From Hippophae tibetana (Eukaryota; Streptophyta; Magnoliopsida; Rosales; Elaeagnaceae), in contig CM072810.1 in NCBI GenBank assembly GCA_037013495.1, positions 82,196,449 through 82,260,448 on the forward strand: 64,000 nucleotides of DNA, read 5' to 3'. The notes below the pieces were generated by a model that saw only the letters and a list, made by a program, of their open reading frames with translations, had not been told where the DNA came from and searched no databases. The number at the start of each line of letters is the position of its first letter. The stretch's first letter is position 1. This document shows, piece by piece, positions 44,169 through 56,587 of the stretch. A program made the position numbers and the translations under genes.

Positions 44169-46016
44169 TGTTGTCTCTTTTAGGAGAACATAAAACGTGC
44201 AAGTATACATGGTCACAAGTAATAAAATTTGATAAGTAAAGTATCGTTCTCACAGAGATTTGTCACTACAGTTTGTTGAGTACTAAAATTATTTCACTCT
44301 GATTTTATCCAAAATAATCCTTGATTTGGAAAGTTAACTAAAGTATTTTATAACAAAATAAAAGAAATCTAGGATTGTAGTTTTTCACCAAATTAATCTA
44401 CTCGAATCATATTATTTTCTCTTGATTTATAGTTTTATAGTAAATTTAATTTGTCAACCGAAAACTTCTAATTTTATCCATACATCTCTTCCGAGCTCCA
44501 TATAGACACACCTCGTTAAATTAATTCACTATATTCCTATGAGAATTAAATTCACCAAGATTCATTACGTTCTAAGTTCTCAAATGGCCACACATACGAT
44601 AAAGGTATATTCCTATCCTTCATATATACATGTTATTCTATTCATGAGCAATATACACAAAAATGTCTCTTCCAAGTTTATTTAAGTGTCACGGATCATT
44701 TGATATGAATAAACAGATTAAAAGTCTTATAAATCTTTCAAAAATAATTAAATCCAAGCTTCATAAATTTAGATAAAACGCAACCCTAGAAAAATTAAAT
44801 TAATTCATAAATAAAAATTAAAATTACAATAGTTAAGGAATATTAGATGAAGAATACAAAAAAAATTAAAACATCTCTTCTCCTAAATTTTTGGCACATG
44901 CAAAACACAATAGAAGTCAAAAATGGCTTCTGCGTGTACCACTATCCAGAACCCAAACTCTCCAAAAATTCCAAAACTAAAAACTCTAGCAATAAATGTT
45001 GTATTTATAGCTAAAAAAATACATTTTTTTAATTACGCAGCCACGCGTATCGACATTCGATATCGAAATTGTTATTTTAATATACGCGTGAAAGACAAAA
45101 CAGAGGGCATCGTTTCTGATATATTTTTTAATTCAAACAGCATGGCATGTGTCAGCGTCTGATTTGCTGAAAGGAATAATGGGACATGTGACAGCATCTC
45201 ATAGGGTGCCAAGAACGGGCGCACGAGGAATTGTCGCACGGGATAGGCAGCGCCGAGAAAGTAAGGGACAGTTGTTGGAACACGTGTGTGATTCTACGTT
45301 TTTGCGTTTACCAAAACGTGCCACGTGTCAGCACATGATTGGCTACAAGGAATGGTGGGACACGTGGCATCTTTCAATTGGTGGGATAAATGGGCGCATG
45401 TGATTGGCAGACGCGTAAAGACACGTGGGTCCTACCCTACATGCCGCCCTGTGCAGAAGGTGGGCCCCACACGGATATCGAGCAACGTGCAACCATAAAA
45501 CCTACATCCAATCGCTTTGGTCGAGTTTGAAAAGCACGCACGCATCCTCGTGGTTGCTTTTCTGATCTGACGATTCACATGTCGCGCGTGGGTATATGCG
45601 CGTGGACTTCTTCTCACTTGCGCAAAAAAATAAACTTTTCTTAATTGTATTTTAGCCCTCCAATTTAATTCAATTTAAATTTTAAACTTTCTTTAATTAC
45701 AATTCAACCATTTCTAATTTAAATTAAATTTTAAACTTTTAATAATTAAAATTAAGCCCGATTTTAATTCAAATTATATTTTAGACTTTTATTAATTACA
45801 ATTAAACACTCTTTCATTTTAAATTATATTTTCAGACACAAATTTGCAATTAAGTACGTTTTCGATTCAAATTCTTTAATTTTCTTAAAAATATATTCCT
45901 TAACAAATAAACAGTAATTATTAATTTATTCAACTAAAATTAACTAAAAATATCAAGAAACTAACAATTATAATTAATAAAATAGATGAAAATAACTATA
46001 TAAAATACAATTATCA
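44169..46016 (-). repeat. Solo LTR of the element D family
   Basis: Starts TGTTGTCTC and ends AATTATCA, with the perfect target duplication CATAT on both sides and no internal region. It is therefore a solo LTR left by recombination between two LTRs. It matches 747-1843 at both ends but is about 750 bases longer. The extra middle (about 45040-45640) is GC-rich and carries four CACGTG words. It lies downstream of, and on the same strand as, the gene at 46980-49143. Confidence 0.88.
45143..45430. promoter_or_regulatory. G-box/ABRE array in the solo LTR
   Basis: Perfect CACGTG at 45281, 45322, 45361 and 45422; the third lies in GGACACGTGGC, the classic ABA-response element sequence. Two diverged direct repeats of about 53 bases (45143-45195 and 45320-45372) each have a G-box-like word at both ends. 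Function is inference. Confidence 0.55.
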
Positions 46017-46180
46017 CATATCCAAGTAATTTATTGAGTAGTTCCTCCATTTTCCACATAAGAGAAAATGAGAACCATTACAAATCGTGCCTGCAATACA
46101 GAGAATAAATATGGTAGAGAAAACACGAGAAAAAAGTAATGCTTCGAAACCTTTTTTCACATAGAAACCTAGGGTTTTTG

Positions 46181-46291
46181 TTGGAATATTAGATGTTGAA
46201 TATTATGTTTTCTTATTAATGTTTTTATTTTTATTAATTATCTAAATTTTAATACTAATTGAATCTACTCATTCAACATCTAATATTCCAA
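46181..46291. repeat. 111-bp element with perfect 21-bp inverted ends
   Basis: TTGGAATATTAGATGTTGAA plus T at the left is exactly complementary to 46271-46291. The inside is AT-rich. A small MITE or hairpin locus; no target duplication was seen. Confidence 0.7.
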
Positions 46292-46979
46292 TTGGTCCAA
46301 TAAAAATAAGTAAAGATACTCAAATTTTTTAGGAAGAAAGTTCTCACTTTTCTTTCTCTTTCTTTTTTAAAGAGCTTCTAAAAGTCATACTTCCTTTTAG
46401 GACGGCATCCTTGTCCAAACACTCCATTTTGCACTTTGTATTGCATTTTTTTTAATGGAAAACAGTGACAATGGTCCTGTAACTTGGGGAAAAGGAGCCA
46501 CAAAAAACAATGACACTCCATACTCTTGAACTATCCCATAAAGACAACCAAATCCTGCCATTTCCTTACATAAACATAATATACAAATACAAAGAAATAA
46601 GAAAACCCATGTAGTTATCATTTATCAGAAACTAAAAGATAATGCAAAGAACATTTTGGTGGCACCTTTGATGATGAGAGAGTATGCTGCAGAATCTCAT
46701 GAAGTCAGTTCATGATCTTTCTTGCAGATTTATTGTGCTACTTCTCCTCCAACCGTCACTTATCCCATTTACATTTTGTAACACTCATAATAACTCTATG
46801 CCATTCAATATCAATCCTTAACAATGCAATACTAAGTAAAGATCGTTTCTGTTGCTACTGAGAGTGTCCATGCAGAATTTCTGTAAAGCTTGCCGGCAAA
46901 CATACTCTAGAAGCTGAAATATTGAGGCAGAATCTCAAGATTCATACAAATGCAGCAAAAGTGGATGGTTTGTTTACCT

Positions 46980-49143
46980 CTATACAAAATCAGTTGCATG
47001 ATCATCATCGATTGCATGAAGCATGGTATTGTTCGAATTGCTGTCGATATGGACATCATGCTTCCCATCCTTATGCAGCTCTTCTCCATCCCAGTAAATA
47101 TTTTTCTCATCTCCAATACTAGTTTGGGGAGCTTCAATTGCAATGTTGCAGCATCGTACATTGCTTATGTCTTCTTTCTCTTTCTCTAAAAATACAACTG
47201 TTTTCTCAAACAGGTCATGTTCCGTAGAATGGATTTGTTTCTCAACTAATGGAGTCTCATAGCTTGAAGGTGATTCCACACCACTTCTCAATTTTTCACA
47301 ACTGGAGTTGCTATTTAGAGTTTTTATAAGCATCGGATCTGCATATGTGTCAACTGAAGATGAAGAAGACCCTATCCAATCGTCCATCACATCAATAGAT
47401 TCTCCTTTTGACCGCCACCCATTGCTCTCAAAGCTAATCCGTCTAAATGTCTCAATTTCCTTCTTCAAAATATGATTCTCCCTTTCCTTCCTAACAAGAA
47501 TCTCTTTTAGAATGCCTACTTCGTCTTCATCATAAGCAAATTTTTCTTCTATCATCCTTTGATACTGTCTGGCTTCTATTTCAATTGATGCCTTATCCTG
47601 CTGCAAGCGGGATATCATGGCCATTGCTTCATCTGCAGCAGTTGCAGCAGCAGCTCTCTCTTTCTCCAATTCGAGGTGAAGAAGAGCACAGGCAGCTTTT
47701 TCTTTCTGAAGAGCTTGTTTCAACATGTTGATGGTACCAGACTCGGATTCTATTATGGACATTTTTTCTTGGGTATTACTAACATTCGTTCCCGAAGAAA
47801 ATGAACGCTTATCCATGTGTTCACTCTCACCATATGGTCCACTAAATTCAAGTGTATGGCAAGTTCTTTTGCCGGCATATCGGCCAGTAAATATATTTTC
47901 ATCATCTGAAAAAAAAACATCACAAAAATTGGCAAAAGAAGGAAGGTTTAACAATTGATGGAGAGCCTTTATAAGTAGAACACTACCCCAAATATATCAC
48001 ATCATAAATGATGTGTCAATTTCTCATTGGATACAGTGATGTAGATCCAACTGTACTTACAATAACATTATGCCACATCATTTGAGATTCACTTCAAATT
48101 TAAGATATATATACTTTTTATTAAAAGTATGCTAATCAACCCATATAAAATTTTCAGAAAGTTTAGGTTTTTGACTTCCAAACAAAAACATTAAGACCCC
48201 AAATAATCCAAAGAGGGAAAAAGTAATTTGTATCCGGCAGAGTACAGATTCACAATTCCCATGAAATCCAAATCGAAATAGCAAAGAATTTTGAGCTGTT
48301 GATTTTCTAAACAAGGATATGAGAGCTACTATCAGAAATCATATAAAATCAATTATTAACATCTTCAAATAGAAACTGACAAAATCAAACCCCCTCAAAA
48401 AAAAAAAAAAAAAAAGAAAACAAAGAAACTTAAAAGCCAATCACGCAATTCTTAAATATAGAGAACAACTAAAAATGTTTTAATCTTTCTCACTTACCCT
48501 GAAAATCATCTTTTATCCCAGCTAAGGTACCCGAGCTTTGACCTGGTTTATCTTTAGTCTCCCTAGCATCATAATGGGAGGAGGCAATACAAGCAACTGG
48601 GTGCAAACTACCACCGTGACAAGCAGAAGAGAACTTTCCATTTTGAAGAGTAGCTTTCTTTCTTCGCCGAATTCTAGATGGGTACTTAAGATTCATTATC
48701 CTCTTCCCCTTAGCATCATACTCATTTTCTCCATCAACTAGATTCTGAATCCTTGGACTTGAAAAAGAACTAGAACATGGTCCATCCTCCAATTCAATAA
48801 CTTCTTTTTCACAATTCTTATCTTCAATTAAGTTCTTATTCAAGTTGCTTTGATCCTTAAAGCAAAGCAAATCAAAAGGGAACCTACTCTTGGCTAACAT
48901 CTGGACCTCATGTATCATTTCGACAGGCAATCGGAAAAGTATTTTATGCCAACAGTAAAGATCATTCCTATACCCAAAAACCCCATCACAGGGACATGGC
49001 AAATAAAACCCAATAAAATGTAATAACTTGGATGGGAAGAACAAAAATATTGATATGCATAGCAACAAATAAGCCAAACCCAGATCAAGAAAGGCTGCTA
49101 TAAGACTAAAGAACGTCCATGAATGAACTTCTCGAAAAGCCAT
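46980..49143 (-). CDS. GTD/zein-binding (DUF593) domain protein, myosin-binding family
   Basis: Two coding exons: 49143-48498 and 47905-46980. The intron has GTAAGT at its start and T9-CAG at its end, and the joined frame stays open for 523 codons with the split codon GAT. The N-terminus MAFREVHSWTFFSLIAAFLD and following residues form hydrophobic membrane segments (about residues 10-50). A CPCDG motif follows, then a basic patch, SRIRRRKKA (near 157-165). The coiled-coil zein-binding domain spans about residues 273-370 (MLKQALQKEKAACALLHLEL to ..ENHILKKEIETFR). In plants, proteins with this domain sit on endomembranes and bind myosin XI tails; that role is from the family. The C-terminal 150 residues are acidic. 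No stops or frameshifts are seen. It is the only intact host gene here. A 5'UTR intron (about 49596-49221) is possible. Confidence 0.9.
47906..48497 (-). other. Intron of the DUF593 gene
   Basis: Donor GTAAGTGAG at 48497 and acceptor TTTTTTTTTCAG ending at 47906 on the minus strand. The phase agrees on both sides. Confidence 0.85.
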
Positions 49144-49719
49144 CCTTATTCACAGCTATAAAAGACCCGGAATTTCTAGAGAATATAAGAACCAGCTGAG
49201 AATTACAAGCACTTGCAGAGCTGAAAATCAAACACCAACATAGATTATTTAAGCTTTTGTATATTGGAAAACCAAGAACTCATCATTTAAAAAATAAATA
49301 AATAAAAAGCTACACAGTTTAAGAAATCATGTCTCTCAATCGAAACAGGACATCATGATTACCAAAACTTTCTCAGCTTCTAAAATATAATCCATCAATT
49401 CTAGAAAGTTTAAGCTATTAATCATAACCCACGCACCTCATATAATATTCAAATTAGCAAGAATGTGTGAAAAGTAAAATTGAAAGAAAGAAAGCAACGT
49501 ATGTAGGAAAAGCAAAGTGCACAATAAAGCTAAAAGAAGAAAGGTAAATATAAAAAGGAATTATAGAATTTCAGAAGCTAAAAATCAAAAACACACCTAG
49601 GGTTTTAGTATGATATTATCAATAGTTGAAGCTTATCTGTTGAATTGAAGAAAGCTATCATCCTGAACCGCAGAATGCAACCGCAAAACAACTACGTAAT
49701 GGGAAAGTGCTCTGACCAC

Positions 49720-49800
49720 AATCACAACGGTGTCGTTTCTTTTCATTGAATCCCATGTGTTTCCCATCTACTTTACACGTGGCTTCTTGACTCACCTGCA
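49720..49800 (-). promoter_or_regulatory. Putative promoter region with G-box
   Basis: GCCACGTGTAAA on the minus strand (about 49773-49784) is a G-box in ABRE-like context, some 640 bases upstream of the ATG of the DUF593 gene. The transcription start is not known. Confidence 0.35.
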
Positions 49801-51754
49801 CCTTCATTATTGTTTTTGATCATTGATATTATACTTAATTTAAAAAAAAAAATTAGTATTATAATACTATGTTGTAAATTTTCACCCTGTATTATATTAA
49901 TCTTATTCTTTACTAACATTTTTATTAATATTATATATTATAAATTCAAAAAATAAGTTTTACTATTTTAATAAATATATATGTATATATAAATTTAATT
50001 TAATTAATTTATAGTAGCTCACCTACTGTGTCCATTCAATTTCTTACAAAAACCAAATATTTTTGTAATAAATTTTTAAATTTTATTGATTTAATTTTTT
50101 AGGCGGTTTTTTTTTCTTTTAAAAAAATTATTATATTTATCTTGTATTACAATACCAATAATACTCTAAAAACAAATAGATAATATGTATTATTTTTATA
50201 TTAGTTACGTATGAATTAGCACACCTGAAATAATAGGAATTCTGAGAGAGAAAGTAGTGAGAGAAAACATATAATTCTACCACGTCAACTTAGTGCATGA
50301 CGATTGCTCTTTTAACTAGTTCATCAAAACCAAAAGAAAGAAAAAAAGTGTGTCGTACGTGTGCCTTAACTCCTAAGAAAATAAGAGTTTCATAGATCAA
50401 CACTACCCCAATACGACATTATTTTATCGTCGTTTTTGGATCTCTCTGTAGACTTCGCGTTCTTCAAAGTTCCAACCCAGCCACACTAACACCATTTTTG
50501 GTTTTTAACTTGAAGCGTCATTTTGAGTTGGTGACCTTTTGTAGTTGTTGTTATGCAGTTTTTTCCATCATATAATATAATTTTATTGTTATATAAAATT
50601 GTAAAAAGATCAAACTATTTTTTTTCCAACGTTATACAATTTGTTTTACATATATTATAAAGTTATTCTCCCTAACGATTATCTTTTTAGTAATTAATCT
50701 CTATATATTGTGTCTGTTTTCTAGTTATCTCAACCAATGTCGAAACTACATTAGGGACACTGCATTTCTCATTAAAATAAAAAATTTAGATATAATATTT
50801 ATAAATTTATAGATATATTACATGTATAATATGAATATGTATTCTCTCTCAATTTTCATTTTTAAACTTTTATCATTTAAAAATATACTATAAAGTAATG
50901 ATTTAAACATATTTATATTCAAATGAGATATGCATCACTTCTTTTTTAATAAAAAATAAGCAATAATTAAAAAATAAATAATATTATTTTTATTATTCGT
51001 CTTGCATGAATTAAAATCCTCAATGTGCATCACAACATTTTGTTTAAAATTCTCTTTAACATTAAAATTTTGTCTTTAATTTAACTTTAAGTTATGGAAA
51101 ATTTGCCATCAAATTTTGATTGAGTATACAAATCTATCACTTAACTTTAGATTATGAAAAATCTACCACCAAAATTTTATTAATGTTACAAATATATCAT
51201 TTTTTTGAAAATTTTACCATAATACTTTTTATAAGTGTTACAAATCTACCATTATCATTATATATCTTGTGGTAGATTTGTTCCACTAATAAGTCAATGG
51301 TGGATTTGTCACGAGCTTTGTACAAACAACTTAAATTCGGTGATATAATTATTAGTTTACTCATATAATTATTTCTTAGTATCAAAAATAAATTTTATTT
51401 AAAATTTATCATATTGTCAATTATAAAATATACCTCAAAATGAACATCACTAGAAAAACATGAACAATAATAATGTTGGATAAAATCTACTCATTGAGCT
51501 ACAAACGATTCTTATAATAATTTGATTTATTTTTATTTTTTATTTAGATGTTATTGATATAATTTTATTTTAAATTAATAAAAAATTAATACTCTAAAAT
51601 ATATAATTATTTATTAGCTATATAAGCTCATCATTATCTCTAAGATTTTTATACGATACTGTGTATAAATAAAAAATAAAAACTACTTATTATTGTAGGT
51701 GAAGTGATGCAGTGCATCCCAAAGTCATTTTCTTTTTAACTGGCTTGCCTGAAG
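49801..51754. other. Gene-free AT-rich stretch
   Basis: No supported gene. At 51100-51310 the phrase ACAAATCTACCA and its complement recur in both orientations, suggesting a worn MITE. Confidence 0.5.
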
Positions 51755-52120
51755 GATCACTTCTCTTTTCTAAAAAATAGCAAATTCATTTCAATTTATA
51801 TTATTATATTTAAGTTAAAGAAAAATATCCATGATAAGAGACATTGTTAGAAATCAACCAATTCATTTCATTGTTTTGCCATTTTTACATAGATTCATGT
51901 AGTTTTATGAAGTTTATTTTTTGTTAAAAAATTTGTATATAATATGAGATATTCATGAGCATGAAATTATTGTGTTAATAATAATATTTAAAAAAGGTAG
52001 AAAATAAAAGGGATTAGTTGATTTCCAACAATGTCCCTTCTCATGTATGTATTTTTCTCTAATTTAAATATAATAATATAAACTAAAGTGAATTTGATCA
52101 TTTCTAAAAACAAAGTCACT
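51755..52120. repeat. MITE with inverted repeats of more than 90 bp
   Basis: The left arm runs through CAAATTCATTTCAATTTATA and GACATTGTTAGAAATCAACC. The right arm, read on the other strand, runs through CAAATTCACTTTAGTTTATA and GACATTGTTGGAAATCAACT. The centre is near 51937. The long arms resemble Mutator-type MITEs, but the target duplication was not resolved. Confidence 0.75.
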
Positions 52121-54180
52121 TGTGTTAAACCATTCAAAAATAAAATAATTAAAGTGATCTATTTATAAAAGAAAATAACTTAAGTTACAATTCATCTATT
52201 AAAGTATTTGAGCTATATAGTGTGAAAATGCCCTCTAATAGTGTTTATATAAGATTGTATTAGTGTTTTCCTAATATTGTGAGTCGACGTCATTTTGGTG
52301 AAGGTTAATGACAATTTTTCTCATTTGATATAGGCTTGTATATCGATTAGAGGTTAGAAATCCCCTTATTCACTCAATTGCATCTCTCTCTCTCTCTCGT
52401 ATATCTCTTCTATTGTTATTTGTTCTACCTCATTTATGTATTGTTATGTTGATTTTTCGAAGATTTTTGATGTATTTTATTGAATTCTTCATTGTGACAC
52501 TAGTATGTTGTTTTTCCTGTGTTTTTTGGTTTATTTTTCTGTTTTTTTCTTTATTTTTTGGTTATTTCGTTGTCACTAACAGGTATTGTTTTAGTTGTTC
52601 ACAGATTATCAAAGTTTTTTATTTGATTATGGTGTTTCATTCATCCTGCATTTGGTTACTTTTTTGTGACTTTTTTGCATTTAATTTTCTATAGTTTTAT
52701 TTTGGTGTCTTACTGAGGTGAACTTTTTAAAACTTATTCAGCCATCTGTATTCAATGTGTTTGTTTCATGTGTATTATTTGTTTTTTTATTTTTTTGATT
52801 TGTTATTTTATTATTGTTTGTTCTCAGCTGTGTTTACGTTTAAGATTAATTACTACAAGGTAAGTTTTGTTTTCTATTTTTTTTTTGTGTTCTTTTCCAT
52901 TATATCGATATTTTAGTTAAACTTTGTTGTTTTTGAGTGTATCATTTTATTTTTTATGTTTGTTTTGAATATTTTTATGTGTATATTTGTTTTTTACTAT
53001 AAATATTCATGCATTTTTGATATGTTGTAAATTATCTTTTCTTGTTTATTTATTTATTTTTATGTTTTTATTAGTTAATTTGATTTTATGCTTGTGAGTT
53101 ACCTTGAAGTTTGGTGTGTTACGGTTAAGTTTCTGTGCTTAGTGTTTTGCTCATTTTATATTATGGTATAATTTATTGTACGTTACCTTGATGTTACGAA
53201 AGTTTTGATTATTGTTTATATTTTGATATTTTTTTAGGATTTTTATGTAGTATTTAATATAGAGGTTTACATTGAATTTAAATTTTTTGAATATGATTTT
53301 GTTGTATGATGTCTAAAAGGAAAGAAGTTGATACAGCTATTTAATTGGTATGTTCAATTTCTATTCACTTGTAGTTTGTATGTGACTTAAATGTATATTG
53401 TTATATTGTATTATAATTTTAATGTAATAACTTACATTGTTCTATTTTTGTCTTACATGTTTCTTATTTTGTAAAATATTATATATTTTGTAGTATGTTG
53501 TGCCACATTACATTATTTTTCATTTATTTATAGGTTTATAATGTTTTGGATGATTTTATGGATATGTTTTGAATGTATATTGTTATATTGAAGGAGAATG
53601 TCAATATAACAAGTTTCATTTTTTAGTTATTTGTCTTTTTTTTTTCTTTTTGGAATTGTAAAATAATTTATATTTTTTAGTTTTGTTATATACATGTTCC
53701 TTGTTGTTTCTTGTACGTGGTTACATTGTTGTATATCTTTAATGTAACAAGATCTATTGTATATGTTTTTTGTTCATTTTTAGCTGTATTGTAGTTTATT
53801 GTATATTTTTTTAGTATGTAATTACTAAAACATATATTCTCTAATATGTTGTGCTCACATTATATTGTTTTTTTCATTTTATTTTAGGTTTTATAATATT
53901 TTGGATGGTTTTATGGATTTGTTTCTAATGTACATTGTTATATTGGAGTAGAAACATGTACATAACGAGTTTCATTGTTTAGTATAGTGTTAATCTTTTT
54001 TTTTTTTTGGAAATCTAAAAAGGTTTTTATTCTTTAGTTTTGTTATGTACATTTTTGTATTGTTTCTTGTATTTATTTTAGGTGGTTACATTGTTGTATA
54101 TTTTTAATGTAACCAGTTATGTTATAAAAGTTTTTCTTTTCATGTAACTGTGTTGTAGTAATTACGTATTTGTTAGTATT
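52121..54180. other. Gene-free T-rich stretch with direct repeats
   Basis: Strongly T-rich on the plus strand. Two diverged copies of about 365 bases (near 53400-53765 and 53770-54130) share TATGTTGTG.CACATTA, TTTTGGATG.TTTTATGGAT and GTGGTTACATTGTTGTATAT. A 93-codon hydrophobic frame at 52413-52694 shows no domain. Confidence 0.55.
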
Positions 54181-54189
54181 AGATGTATA

Positions 54190-54632
54190 TTTAACATTGT
54201 TTGTTCTCATTTTTAGGTGTCATTCCTTGAAGACAATATGTCTTTTCCTAACATGCTTTGTATGGAATATGGGTTTAACGTTCATTATGGTCGTAATGCC
54301 ACACCGTGGATGATTATGACTCATATAAAGAGTGTACTAAATGAGGGTTAGAAAATAAAATTTCAAGAGTCAAGCTTCAAAAATTTTATAATTTACCAAA
54401 CTGTTGGTTTAGTGGGTAGCTTATCCATTCGTTACTGTTAAAGAAATGTTTTTTTATTGTAAATATACGAGGGAGATATGGTTTCGTATAAGTATTAAGG
54501 TGTTGAGAGACTCTCGTATCGAATTTTGGATTGCTACTAGTCTGAAGTTGCTAACGAAGATGATTTTATTGATGTTGATAAGGATTCAATTTCATTTATT
54601 ATGAAGTATTTTAGTAAGTTTTTTACCATTAA
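54190..54632 (+). pseudogene. DUF1985-like domain relic
   Basis: After a splice-acceptor-like TTTTAG the plus strand reads MSFPNMLCMEYG and THIKSVLNEG, then a stop, and KFQESSFKNFI. It continues TREIWFRISIKVLRDSRIEF, then WIATSLK, and in a shifted frame FIMKYFSKFFTIN. The EIWF..KVLR.SRIEF..ATSLK pattern resembles the plant DUF1985 domain (usual form E.WF...K..RFS..EF.LVTGL), commonly carried by Mutator-like transposons together with a Ulp1-type protease. Stops and at least one frameshift mark it as dead. It is cut at 54632 by the LTR of element C. The assignment is by eye. Confidence 0.45.
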
Positions 54633-56462
54633 TGATGAGTGCTTAAAAAACACTGAAATTACCATGATTTAATGTACTTTAATTTATTAAATAGATTTAT
54701 ATTTTTATGATTTTATCATATATTTATATAAATTTATCTTTTCAGAATTGTGGGTATTTTTATTATTTTTCAAGTATTTTCGTTCAAAAACAATTTAAAG
54801 ACTCAAAGAAAGATACTAAAGACAATACATCACAAATATGTTGAGAAAAATGAGAAAAAGTATAAAAAATGGAAATATTGGACAAAATGGGTCAAAAATG
54901 TCAAAAATACTCCGAGCCACGCGCATAATGCCTATCCCACTTATAGTCACACCTATTCACATTGAGTCCCATGCGCACGCTGCTAGCACATGCCGCACCG
55001 ATTTTTGCACACGCCAACATACACCTACATTGTGTTTCGCGCTCGCTAGCACACGTCTACACCTATCCCGTTCGTGCTTGTGCGTGCTAGTGCACGTCTA
55101 CCACAAATCTCGCCCCCCACATGCGTGCCAGTCTTTCCAAATGCATCCAAAGTCAATTTTTGAAATTTTTTCCCACCTTTTTTAGCCTTTTCCTCATCTA
55201 TAAAAGGAATTTCTCCTCCATTGTAAAAATCATCCCTCAAATATCTCAAAATCTCTTTTATCTCTCTAGTTTTTTGTTTTTTTTTTGTTTTAAAGTTCTT
55301 CTCTTTTTGAGAAGAACTAGTTATGCTTTTATAGATTTTTAGTTTTTGATTCAATAAATGGAAATACAAATTCGTTTAGTGGTTTTTTAGTAACAAAATT
55401 AAAATCAAAGTTCTGTAAGGAATGTTTTGAGGTATAACTTTAAAATGAATTCTTTACAGTTATTTTTTATGTTTTATTCTTATATGATATGTTTAATTTG
55501 TCTGTGATTGAATTTAACATGACTGACTGTTTATAAATATGATATAATAATAGTATTGTTATGCTTGCAAAATATTAAATATGTAAAACATTTCTATAAA
55601 ATAAGTTGATTTTGTTTTTATTCAAGATTTTATATTAAGGATGTTAGAGAGAAATATATTATTTTTCATTACAAACTTAAATATGAAAATTAGATTAAAG
55701 GTTTAATTATTTGGTCTAATTTAGAGTAGTTTTATTTTATTTGTTGGTGCAATCGCCCGGTAGTTGAGTGAATCTCTATTTCAAAAGTTTTTTTATAAGA
55801 ACTATTATTCAAAAATATATTGATGATATATTCTCAATAGTGTTTTTAAAACTTGAAAGTTAATACTCGGATAATTAAATTCTTAGGTTTAATTTAGACA
55901 CTTTGAATAAAGTCTAATTAGCTGACTTTGCCTAAAGATGTGATTAGATGGTTTGTTATTTTCTTAGAAATAAAGCTAAAATTTAATACTTAATTAATTA
56001 ATAAGCCCTACCTAAAGATATTAGTTAATTAATATTAAACAAAATAATTCGGGCTTTGCCTATAGACGCTTTCATACCAAAAAGAGAAAATCAACAAATA
56101 TCAATTTATATATTTAAAAACATAAATAATATGAGCAAACATAATTAACTTAATTATTATATTCATAAATAATCCACTGTTATGAATGATAAAAATTTGC
56201 ATTATTGTTTATTGAATCATATCTATGTTTATTTTTTATTAGATTAGGAAATAAAAATCAAAATACTATGACATGATGTTTAGGATTTAATTTCGTTTTT
56301 AAAAGTTTGAATAATAAATTAAAAATCACATATATTCCTTCCTTATACCAACCTTGAGAGTATATTTTTCATTTCTAATAAAATGATTTGTATACTTGCG
56401 AGAGCTTTACAAATATAAAACCAAAGTATTTACAAGATCGGTATTGTCGATTTTGTTCATCA
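54633..56462 (+). repeat. 5' LTR of element C
   Basis: Starts TGATGAGTGC and ends GTTCATCA. It is diverged from the sister LTRs. The GC-rich island (about 54915-55135) has lost many CpG positions. TATA box at 55199-55205. Confidence 0.88.
55199..55205 (+). promoter_or_regulatory. LTR TATA box
   Basis: CTATAAAAGG in the same place relative to the island as in the other family LTRs. Confidence 0.5.
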
Positions 56463-56468
56463 AGTTTT

Positions 56469-56487
56469 TGGCGCCGTTGTAGGGGAA
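56469..56487 (+). other. Primer-binding site (tRNA-Asp) of element C
   Basis: TGGCGCCGTTGTAGGGGAA, six bases after the LTR end; close to the complement of the plant tRNA-Asp 3' end. Confidence 0.85.
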
Positions 56488-56587
56488 AGAATAACGTTTT
56501 TAAATTATTTATCAAAATTTTGAAATCTTTTTGTGTTGAAAATAATTGTGATTTTTTTTATTTTGTGTTAAAAAAATTTAATTTCTG

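Noticed and set aside
46397-46621. Separate gene downstream of the DUF593 gene
   Set aside because: Short, no domain, and it lies in the probable 3' untranslated or flanking region.
52413-52694. 93-codon hydrophobic frame as a membrane protein gene
   Set aside because: It is Phe/Val/Leu-rich because the DNA is T-rich; no domain, intron signal or conservation is visible.
55046-55369. Minus-strand 107-codon frame
   Set aside because: Lies in the LTR of element C across the GC island and leader; not conserved in the sister LTRs.
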